From Kouleothrix aurantiaca (GTDB lineage Bacteria; Chloroflexota; Chloroflexia; Chloroflexales; Roseiflexaceae), in the NCBI GenBank assembly GCA_001399705.1, contig LJCR01000214.1:1-5176 (forward strand): a DNA stretch of 5,176 nt. The letters run 5' to 3'. The translations under genes were made by a program, and so were the position numbers. Positions 1 through 4,183 of this stretch are shown here, in pieces. The notes beneath the pieces were generated by a model that was not told the origin of the DNA, ran no database searches, and saw nothing but the letters and a program-made list of their open reading frames with translations. Position 1 is the first letter of the stretch, and every line of letters starts with the position of its first letter.

Positions 1-198
1 GCGGCGGGTCTCGGTTTTCGCGATCCGATCGGGGGTCTGCCAGTCGTCCCAGGTAAAGCCGTGCTCGTCCATCATGTGGGCCTGGAGGTTGTTGAGATCC
101 GAGCCGTGATGGAGGTTGGGCACCTGGTCGGGCGTCGTGCCGCAAACCAGGCACTCCAGCGCGTACGTGTGGACAGGAGCGGCATTTGGTACTGTCAT
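1..198 (-). CDS. Small C2H2-type zinc-binding protein, partial (3' end beyond window)
   Basis: Sixty-six codons are open from an ATG at 198-196 down to the left edge without a stop, so the C terminus is missing. An AGG lies about 9 bases upstream of the ATG, a modest ribosome binding site. Residues Cys16 and Cys19 (ECLVCG) and His41 and His46 (QAHMMDEHG) form a Cys-x2-Cys-x21-His-x4-His pattern. The run of Leu35, Leu38, His41, His46 and Gly47 resembles the helix of C2H2 fingers, although the gap between the Cys and His pairs is longer than the classical 12 residues. Third codon positions are mostly G or C, as expected for a real gene here. Zinc binding is inferred from spacing alone. DNA binding, RNA binding or protein contact are all possible, and I recognise no named family. 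It is the last gene of the minus-strand run. Confidence 0.7.
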   Translation of the reverse strand, partial: MTVPNAAPVHTYALECLVCGTTPDQVPNLHHGSDLNNLQAHMMDEHGFTWDDWQTPDRIAKTETRR

Positions 199-276
199 CG
201 CGATACCTGTACATAAACACGCGCGGTTCCGTGGCAAGCGGTGCAGGCGCGTGACTACACCGCTGCTCGACCAGAC

Positions 277-351
277 CTACACCGCGCGGCTGTTCGTGGA
301 GCCGGCGATCAGACGGAAGAAGATGGCGACACCCCAGACGAACTCAGCCAT
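277..351 (-). CDS. Possible 24-residue small protein, start overlaps the upstream gene
   Basis: An ATG at 351-349 lies inside the last codons of the 130-residue gene and shares 8 bases with it (ATGGCTGA, with TGA being the stop of the upstream gene). This layout is typical of translational coupling. The reading frame gives 24 residues beginning MAEFVWGVAIFFRLIAG and ends at TAG. Nearly all third positions are G or C, and the N-terminal half is hydrophobic, which could suit a small membrane peptide. No separate ribosome binding site or homologue is recognised. It could equally be a chance frame in GC-rich DNA, or the remains of a longer gene broken by the TAG. Confidence 0.3.
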   Translation of the reverse strand: MAEFVWGVAIFFRLIAGSTNSRAV

Positions 352-736
352 GCAGCGCTTCCTCCGGCAGCAGCTTGCCGCGACGATTGCGGATCTGCTC
401 GGCATGCCGCCCGTACCATGGCCGGAACAGGGCCAGCACGGCGGCCCGATCATACACAAAGCGCCCGCTCGGCTCGAAGCCCGTTACGCAGTGCAGCACC
501 ATCGCGGCGTAGGTCTGCGCCGTCGGGCGATCGGCGTCGGTGAGGAGGGTTTCTTCGCCAGCCTGCTCGCCCTCGCCCCAGCGCTGCACAACGCGCCAGT
601 TCTCTGCTCCGCCGCCGGCCAGGATAGAGAGCGTGTTGCCCTCGAAGCTGGCGCGAAGCACGGCCAGACCATCCACGGCCGGCTCCTCGACCACGGCGAC
701 GTTGCTACGCTTATAGACGGCGCGAGTTGCTGCCAT
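344..736 (-). CDS. Hypothetical protein, 130 residues
   Basis: The protein has 130 residues, starts at ATG 736-734 and ends at TGA 346-344. I do not recognise the family. It has a Lys/Arg-containing N terminus, a central stretch with Trp47 and Trp53 (ENWRVVQRWGEGEQ), and a basic C-terminal third containing FRPWYGRHAEQIRNRRGKLL. There is one Cys and no metal-binding cluster, signal peptide or membrane segment, so a soluble cytoplasmic protein is likely. No good Shine-Dalgarno sequence precedes the ATG. The 5' side is occupied by a long hairpin (747-789), so initiation may depend on coupling to the upstream ligase gene, which the inserted element now separates from it. Codon use favours this strand over the long antisense frames. 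It is probably real, with unknown function. Confidence 0.65.
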   Translation of the reverse strand: MAATRAVYKRSNVAVVEEPAVDGLAVLRASFEGNTLSILAGGGAENWRVVQRWGEGEQAGEETLLTDADRPTAQTYAAMVLHCVTGFEPSGRFVYDRAAVLALFRPWYGRHAEQIRNRRGKLLPEEALHG

Positions 737-746
737 ACCATCACAC

Positions 747-789
747 GCGAACGGCGGATCTGGGCGCGTGTCCCAGATCCGCCGCTCGC
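747..789. repeat. Long near-perfect inverted repeat upstream of the 130-residue gene
   Basis: CGGCGGATCTGGG (752-764) and its exact reverse complement (772-784) form a 13-bp stem with a 7-base loop, CGCGTGT. After one A/C mismatch (751/785), GCGA (747-750) pairs with TCGC (786-789), giving 17 pairs in all. Neither side carries a T-tract, so this is not a standard intrinsic terminator. If the element is removed, the hairpin would lie just after the ligase stop codon and 10 bases before the start of the 130-residue gene. That position suits an intercistronic mRNA-stability or processing hairpin, a protein-binding site, or a REP-like element. The role is inferred; the inverted repeat is directly visible. 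Confidence 0.85.
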
Positions 790-802
790 CACTTTACACA
801 TC

Positions 803-855
803 AACCCATAAAGCCCGGCAGCTTGAGCGCTGGGATAGAAGGGCTTGAGAGGGTT
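803..855 (+). repeat. Left-end subterminal hairpin of the IS element
   Basis: The core hairpin is CCC (814-816) with GGG (832-834), then a three-base bulge, AGC (820-822) with GCT (829-831), and the loop TTGAGC. A larger alternative fold pairs AAGCCC (811-816) with GGGCTT (841-846) and AACCC (803-807) with GGGTT (851-855). AAG of the AAAG guide-like sequence (810-813) pairs in the larger fold but is free in the core fold. Imperfect single-strand hairpins at this position are the recognition structures of Y1 transposases in IS200/IS605 elements. Confidence 0.6.
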
Positions 856-889
856 TAGCGACTTTAGCTCATTGGGACACCATAAACGC

Positions 890-918
890 TTGATTGCGAA
901 CGTATTTTCTGGTATACT
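890..918 (+). promoter_or_regulatory. tnpB promoter, extended -10, predicted leaderless
   Basis: A -35 TTGATT (890-895) is followed after exactly 17 bases by a -10 TATACT (913-918). TG at 910-911 makes an extended -10. The expected transcription start, about seven bases after the -10, coincides with the tnpB ATG at 925. Only six bases (CTGGGT) separate the -10 from the ATG, leaving no room for a ribosome binding site, so the mRNA should be leaderless or nearly so. Confidence 0.75.
897..910. promoter_or_regulatory. LexA-box-like sequence inside the tnpB promoter
   Basis: CGAACGTATTTTCT lies between the -35 and -10. It contains GAAC-N4-TTTC, one mismatch from the GAAC-N4-GTTC core of the Bacillus-type SOS box. 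A repressor bound here would block RNA polymerase. The match is partial and could be chance, and no lexA gene is in the window. Confidence 0.3.
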
Positions 919-924
919 CTGGGT

Positions 925-2103
925 ATGCGCACCATCCAAACAACCCACCGATACCGGTTGGAGCCGACCGACGAACAAGCCACGCAACTGCGTCGGTTTT
1001 CGGGGGCGCGGCGATACATTTGGAACTGGGCACTGCGGCGAAAGAAGGAATACTACGCCACGAATAAGAAGGGACTCCCCCTTTCGGTGCTGTATACCGA
1101 GTTGAAAGACCTGAAGCAGCAGCCGGAGACGGCATGGTTGCGCGAGATGGATAGCCAGGCGCTCCAGCAGGTGTTGCAAGACCTCGATAAAGCGTTTCAG
1201 GCGTTCTTCGCCAAGCGATCGGGCTACCCGCAGTTCAAATCGAAGAAGCTCGACCGGCCGCGCTTCCGTATCCCCCAGCGAGTGACGATCGCTGGCACAT
1301 TCGTGCAGGTGCCAAAGATCGGACGTATTCGCGCACGCATCCACCGTCCGGTGGAAGGCGTCACCAAGAGCGCGACGTTGAAGCAGGAGCCGGACGGCCA
1401 TTGGTACGTGGCGTTTGTAGTCGAGCAGGCCGCAGCCGAGCGCACCGAGCGGCCCGTCACAACGCACGTCGGCGTGGATCTCGGCCTGAAGACATTCGCC
1501 GTCCTGAGCGACGGGGGGCATGTTGCCAACCCGCGTTACTATCGAACACAGATGCGCAAGCTCCGGTGCGCACAGCGGGTTCTGTCTCGCAGGATAAAGG
1601 GCAGCCGCAACCGCACCAAGGCGCGGCAGCGGGTCGCCTACCTGCATCAGAAGGTCAAACAGCAACGCGCCGACTTTCTCCATAAGGTCACTTCCCATCT
1701 GGTCAACCACTTTGACCTCGTGTCGATTGAAGACCTGTCCGTTCGTGGGCTGGCGAGAACCAAGCTGTCGACGAACGTGCTGGATGCCTCCTGGGGTGCG
1801 TTTCGACAGTTCCTTACCTATAAGGCCGAGAGGCGCGGTACCTATCTCATGGTGATCAGGCGCTTCTATCCGTCGAGTCGGTTGTGTCCGGCCTGTGGCG
1901 CGATCAACGCTGATCTCGCCTTGGCCGACCGCTCCTGGGTTTGTTCCTGCGGTGTCGTTCACGACCGTGATCTCAACGCTGCACGCAACATCGACACTGA
2001 AGGATTACGCCTGTTCACCCACCACGTCGCCGTCGGGCAGACGGAGACGCAAAACGCTTGTGGAGTCCTGGTAAGACCCGCTACGGCGGGCGCGGGACGA
2101 TGA
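925..2103 (+). CDS. tnpB: TnpB, RNA-guided RuvC-family nuclease of an IS200/IS605 element
   Basis: The protein has 392 residues, the usual size for TnpB. The N terminus (RTIQTTHRYRLEPTDEQ) is the typical OrfB helix-turn-helix start, and the middle part (about 90-180) is the wedge-like region with SGYPQFKSKK. RuvC motif I is GVDLGLKTFAVLSDG with Asp185, motif II is LVSIEDL with Glu269, and motif III is HDRDLNAARNI with Asp349. A zinc knuckle (Cys321, Cys324, Cys340, Cys342) lies between motifs II and III; its second half is the common CxC variant. All catalytic residues are present, so the enzyme should be active. TnpB proteins use an omega-RNA made from the element's 3' end to cut DNA next to a target-adjacent motif, which favours retention of the element. 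The gene runs opposite to its host neighbours. The C-terminal GQTETQNACG segment is conserved partly because the same DNA encodes the omega-RNA. Confidence 0.95.
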   Translation: MRTIQTTHRYRLEPTDEQATQLRRFSGARRYIWNWALRRKKEYYATNKKGLPLSVLYTELKDLKQQPETAWLREMDSQALQQVLQDLDKAFQAFFAKRSGYPQFKSKKLDRPRFRIPQRVTIAGTFVQVPKIGRIRARIHRPVEGVTKSATLKQEPDGHWYVAFVVEQAAAERTERPVTTHVGVDLGLKTFAVLSDGGHVANPRYYRTQMRKLRCAQRVLSRRIKGSRNRTKARQRVAYLHQKVKQQRADFLHKVTSHLVNHFDLVSIEDLSVRGLARTKLSTNVLDASWGAFRQFLTYKAERRGTYLMVIRRFYPSSRLCPACGAINADLALADRSWVCSCGVVHDRDLNAARNIDTEGLRLFTHHVAVGQTETQNACGVLVRPATAGAGR

Positions 2104-2157
2104 AGCAAGAAGTCCACGCGCCTCGGCCGTGGACGTGTCACGCGGCTTTGTCCATCG
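1990..2157 (+). ncRNA. Predicted omega-RNA (reRNA) overlapping the tnpB 3' end, with guide
   Basis: The 3' part of tnpB and the right end carry the layout of an omega-RNA scaffold. The block coding for GQTETQNACG comes first. It is followed by GTAAGA, a perfect 5-bp stem CCCGC/GCGGG (2077-2081 and 2086-2090) closed by a UACG tetraloop of the very stable UNCG class, then GATGAAGCAAGAAG, then the right-end hairpin at 2112-2134. The scaffold should end at about 2141, with roughly 16 bases of host DNA (2142-2157) acting as guide. This guide is antisense to the last codons of the ligase gene. The 5' end at 1990 is approximate. The function is known for the family; the fold here is my reading. Confidence 0.65.
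2112..2134 (+). repeat. Right-end hairpin of the IS element / omega-RNA terminal stem
   Basis: GTCCACG (2112-2118) pairs perfectly with CGTGGAC (2128-2134). After a one-base bulge, GC (2120-2121) can extend the stem with GC (2126-2127) around a short loop. GAA lies just 5' of the stem and GTGTCAC just 3' of it, which is the expected spacing for a right-end transposase recognition hairpin and cleavage site. The ligase stop codon (2140-2138 on the other strand) lies immediately outside the stem. Confidence 0.75.
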
Positions 2158-3808
2158 GCGCGGCCTCGACCACCTCCAACCCCTCGCTCTCGAACGTGCA
2201 GTCAGCAGGCTGCTTGTCGTTCGCCGGACGGATTGGCGAGCCGTTCGCGCCGCGCACCGCGGAGGCGCGGATCATCTTGCCGCCCCAGGACAACCCCATG
2301 CAGTGCGCCCGGACGACGAAGCGGTGCCGCGCCAGGAAGGCGTCCATATCGCTCTGGCTGACGCACGCCGCGCCCGCGGCCTGATGGAGGGCGGCCAGAT
2401 CGGCGCGTGCTGCGTCCCAACGCGCCTGGAGGTCGCGCCGATCGGCGTCGGACCAGCCGCTGCCAAGCTCGCCGAGCGAGCAAAACTCGCCGCGCTCGTT
2501 AAACACGCCGACCTCGATCGCGGCAACCATGCCGGTCTGCTTGCCGATCCCATCAGTGAAGCCCCAGGCGCCTCTCGTGGGGTCGTAGATCATCGCGACC
2601 ACGTCGGCCTCGCGGGCGCGGTCGCGCCAGCGGAGGCAGGTGTTCGGGCGCGCGTTAACATAGGGTGAATCGTTCTTCCGCAGCACGAAGCCTTCGCCGT
2701 TCCGCTCCCGCACCTCGCGCAGCATCCGCTGCTTGGCCGCCGCGCCGACCGCGGTCGGAATGATCCGCACCACGTCCTGCTGGCCCAGGCCCTTGACGAT
2801 CGTGCGCAACGCGTTTAGCCGCGAGTCGTACCAGTGTGTCGGCGTGTTTGGCAGCAGCGGCGTTGCAATCACGTCGAAGACGTAATAGCGCTGATGGACC
2901 GCCGCACCGCCCGCGTAGAGTCCGGCCCGGCCGTGGTCGTCCTCGGCCAGCAGCTCGCCGTCCAGCCAGGTGCCGGGAGCCAGGTGCGCGAAGACTGCGG
3001 CGATCTCCGCCGGGACCTCGACACTCCGCCAGGACTTGGTCTTGCCGACGATTCGGCCGTCCGGCGTCTTACCGGCGAGCAGGCGGTGGCCTTCCTTCTT
3101 CTCGGTCCAGACCCACGAGTTGTCGGTGATGGTGGCTCGCAGATCGGCCTCGCTCCGAATATCGTTCGGGTTGATGATCATCAATGGGAACGGGAAGCCG
3201 TCGGCAGGGACCGCGGCGACGGGCGCCACTGCCGCGGGCGCCGCGACCGGCGCGGGAGCCGCCGTGGGATTTGGGGTGGAGGCGGCAACCGGCGCGGGGG
3301 CAGCCGTCGGAGCAGCCGCCGCAGCCGCGGGTGTCGCAGCCACTGGCGCTGGAGCAGCAACCGGCTGAGCGCTCTGCGCCGCACCAGGGACGATCATTGC
3401 CTGCGAGTGCAGCGCGATGGGCAGGGTGTCGAGGCTGCGGCCCACCTGCCAGACCAGGCGGTGAATCGGCAGATCGCTGCCTGCCATGGGGCCTAACTGG
3501 CCGGTCTGCATGGTGCTGGTCGTGCCGGGAGACGGGTTGGTGTAGACCCGCGGGCGGGCCGGCTTGAGCTTGTCGCCGAACTTCTTGTGCGCCGCGCGCA
3601 GCACATCGACCAGCGCGCCGTTCTTGACGACGCCCTGGTCGGTGAACGCCGCGCCCGCGGCCGCGCTGAAGGCGCGAGCCTCATAGGCGCCGCCGATCTG
3701 GCGAACTTCGATCTTGTAGAGCGCGCCGCCGGAAACGGCGACACCGCCGAGAAAAGCGACCAGATTGCCGCCGCTGGCGGCTGCTGAGGTAGTAGCTGGT
3801 TGTGTCAT
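2138..3808 (-). CDS. Divergent ATP-dependent DNA ligase with extra N-terminal domain and Ala/Pro linker
   Basis: The protein has 556 residues and starts at ATG 3808, seven bases after AGGAG. Residues 25-90 form a compact domain that I cannot assign; its shape (LYKIEVRQIGGAYEAR, later AAHKKFGDKL) is vaguely WGR-like but lacks the Trp-Gly-Arg. Residues about 145-204 are an Ala/Pro/Val linker. Residues 206-410 carry nucleotidyltransferase motifs: I KKEGHR (Lys237 as the AMP-accepting residue), III LDGEL (Glu285), IIIa YYVFDV (Asp312) and IV EGFVLRK (Glu372). Residues 431-537 look like the ligase OB fold, with GELGSGWSDADR and a motif VI-like IRPANDKQPADC. Known ligases of this kind seal nicks through an enzyme-AMP intermediate. 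Two oddities stand out: motif I has Glu for Asp, and the motif V position reads RWR rather than the usual KxK. The stop TGA is contributed by the inserted element. The role is probably repair, but activity is not assured. Confidence 0.8.
   Translation of the reverse strand: MTQPATTSAAASGGNLVAFLGGVAVSGGALYKIEVRQIGGAYEARAFSAAAGAAFTDQGVVKNGALVDVLRAAHKKFGDKLKPARPRVYTNPSPGTTSTMQTGQLGPMAGSDLPIHRLVWQVGRSLDTLPIALHSQAMIVPGAAQSAQPVAAPAPVAATPAAAAAAPTAAPAPVAASTPNPTAAPAPVAAPAAVAPVAAVPADGFPFPLMIINPNDIRSEADLRATITDNSWVWTEKKEGHRLLAGKTPDGRIVGKTKSWRSVEVPAEIAAVFAHLAPGTWLDGELLAEDDHGRAGLYAGGAAVHQRYYVFDVIATPLLPNTPTHWYDSRLNALRTIVKGLGQQDVVRIIPTAVGAAAKQRMLREVRERNGEGFVLRKNDSPYVNARPNTCLRWRDRAREADVVAMIYDPTRGAWGFTDGIGKQTGMVAAIEVGVFNERGEFCSLGELGSGWSDADRRDLQARWDAARADLAALHQAAGAACVSQSDMDAFLARHRFVVRAHCMGLSWGGKMIRASAVRGANGSPIRPANDKQPADCTFESEGLEVVEAAPMDKAA
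3227..3310 (-). repeat. Two tandem 42-bp units coding a 14-residue Ala/Pro repeat in the ligase linker
   Basis: Residues 167-180 (PTAAPAPVAASTPN) and 181-194 (PTAAPAPVAAPAAV) are adjacent 14-residue units. The first ten residues are identical. The DNA units (3310-3269 and 3268-3227) differ at several synonymous positions, so the repeat is old or has been maintained by selection on the protein. It forms a flexible spacer between the N-terminal domain and the adenylation domain. Confidence 0.85.
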
Positions 3809-3815
3809 CGATGTA

Positions 3816-3820
3816 CTCCT
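3816..3820 (-). promoter_or_regulatory. Ribosome binding site of the ligase gene
   Basis: AGGAG ends seven bases before the ATG at 3808-3806. This is a strong Shine-Dalgarno sequence at ideal spacing, and it fixes the start of the 556-residue protein. Confidence 0.85.
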
Positions 3821-3856
3821 GCGATGGGTGGTGCGTTGTCGCTTGAAACTAACTCG

Positions 3857-3885
3857 ATCATATCATATTATGATACTATTGTCAA
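3857..3885 (-). promoter_or_regulatory. Near-consensus sigma70-type promoter of the ligase gene
   Basis: Read on the minus strand, TTGACA (3885-3880) is a perfect -35. It is followed after 17 bases by TATGAT (3862-3857), which matches TATAAT at five of six positions. The start of transcription should be near 3850, giving a leader of about 42 bases before the ATG. The promoter sits in a short AT-rich island in otherwise GC-rich DNA. So strong a promoter for a ligase suggests either high expression or tight repression. Confidence 0.85.
3861..3875. promoter_or_regulatory. Perfect palindrome in the ligase promoter spacer, candidate operator
   Basis: TATCATA and TATGATA flank a single T, giving a perfect 7-bp inverted repeat. 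It overlaps the upstream end of the -10 and most of the 17-base spacer, which is where a repressor dimer would block polymerase. No regulator gene is visible in the window. Because the sequence is AT-rich, part of the symmetry could arise from the -10 itself. Confidence 0.5.
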
Positions 3886-3892
3886 GTAACGG

Positions 3893-3924
3893 AATTGGTA
3901 TCCTGTGAAATTGGTATCGTGTGA
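3893..3924. repeat. 16-bp tandem direct repeat upstream of the ligase promoter
   Basis: AATTGGTATCCTGTGA (3893-3908) is followed directly by AATTGGTATCGTGTGA (3909-3924), with 15 of 16 bases identical. A further partial copy, CGTGTGAA, follows at 3926-3933. The array begins eight bases upstream of the -35. Candidate roles are activator or repressor sites, or a small iteron-like array. Confidence 0.85.
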
Positions 3925-3954
3925 ACGTGTGAAAGCGCCAGTGCGCAGGCAGCG

Positions 3955-3998
3955 GAGAAAAGCAGCCCCCCGTACGCTTTTTACCGCGTACGGGGGGC
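3955..3998 (-). terminator. Intrinsic terminator-like hairpin downstream of mutL
   Basis: GCCCCCCGTACGC and its exact complement (3986-3998 with 3965-3977) form a 13-bp stem around an 8-base loop. On the minus strand it is followed by TGCTTTTCTCC, a short T-tract. This fits termination of transcripts coming from mutL about 190 bases upstream. The T-run is short (four), so efficiency is uncertain. No T-tract is present on the plus side. Confidence 0.6.
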
Positions 3999-4119
3999 GG
4001 GTGCGGGGGATGCGGCGTGCGACTCCTTCCGATGCGCCTCGCGGGGAGCGCTATGCGGTACGGCGACCGTGCGAAAGAAGTCAACACGCCGCACGGGCCG
4101 AGCCTCCAGTGCGATCTGG

Positions 4120-4139
4120 TCACGCCGTTAGCGGCGTGA
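4120..4139. repeat. 8-bp hairpin with 4-base loop in the mutL 3' region
   Basis: TCACGCCG (4120-4127) and CGGCGTGA (4132-4139) pair perfectly around TTAG. It lies about 45 bases after the mutL stop on the minus strand and has no T-tract. It could protect the 3' end of the mRNA. The rest of the stretch between 3999 and 4183 shows no gene or motif I can support. Confidence 0.55.
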
Positions 4140-4183
4140 GCGCCGTATGCGCGGCTCGGACGGACGCGATGGTGCGGCACACG

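Larger units (their letters stand above)
798..2141 (+). mobile_element. IS200/IS605-type tnpB-only element (IS1341-like), 1344 bp
   Basis: The element contains a full tnpB and no tnpA. The left boundary is set after TTTAC (793-797), which contains TTAC, the left cleavage tetranucleotide of IS608. AAAG (810-813), identical to the IS608 left guide, sits right at the foot of an imperfect hairpin. The right end has GAA at the 5' foot of a GC-rich hairpin (2112-2134), followed by GTGTCAC. The IS608 parallels are from established knowledge; the ends here are inferred and not aligned to any copy. Because C occurs at both junctions, 797-2140 is equally valid. Excision would give a seamless host sequence in which the ligase ends with TAA. 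No target duplication is expected or seen. Movement would need a Y1 transposase supplied in trans. Confidence 0.75.

Noticed and set aside
205..236. Possible promoter of the C2H2 gene on the minus strand (TTGCCA, 16 bases, TATGTA)
   Set aside because: The -35 is good, but the -10 matches consensus at only three of six positions and the spacing is not optimal. It is too weak to list as a feature.
116..811. 231-codon plus-strand frame at the left
   Set aside because: It is antisense to both the C2H2 gene and the 130-residue gene, has no recognisable domain, and includes the hairpin at 747-789.
484..1962. 492-codon minus-strand open frame
   Set aside because: It runs antisense through tnpB, across the IS left end and into the 130-residue gene in another frame. 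The protein shows no recognisable domain. It is a shadow created by GC-rich codon bias.
2129..2668. 179-codon plus-strand frame opposite the ligase
   Set aside because: It is fully antisense to the conserved ligase motifs and OB fold, has no ribosome binding site, and its sequence looks like a complement shadow.
3227..3310. CRISPR-like or non-coding satellite repeat
   Set aside because: The 42-bp period is a multiple of three, lies within an intact reading frame and codes a regular Ala/Pro linker, with only two units and no spacers.
2834..3496. 220-codon plus-strand frame opposite the ligase linker
   Set aside because: It is Arg/Gly-rich low-complexity translation of the antisense of the Ala/Pro linker, with no independent support.
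3863..4180. 105-codon minus-strand frame between mutL and the ligase gene
   Set aside because: It runs through the terminator hairpin, the tandem repeats and the ligase promoter, and the protein is Arg/Pro/His-rich without a domain. I treat the stretch as non-coding.
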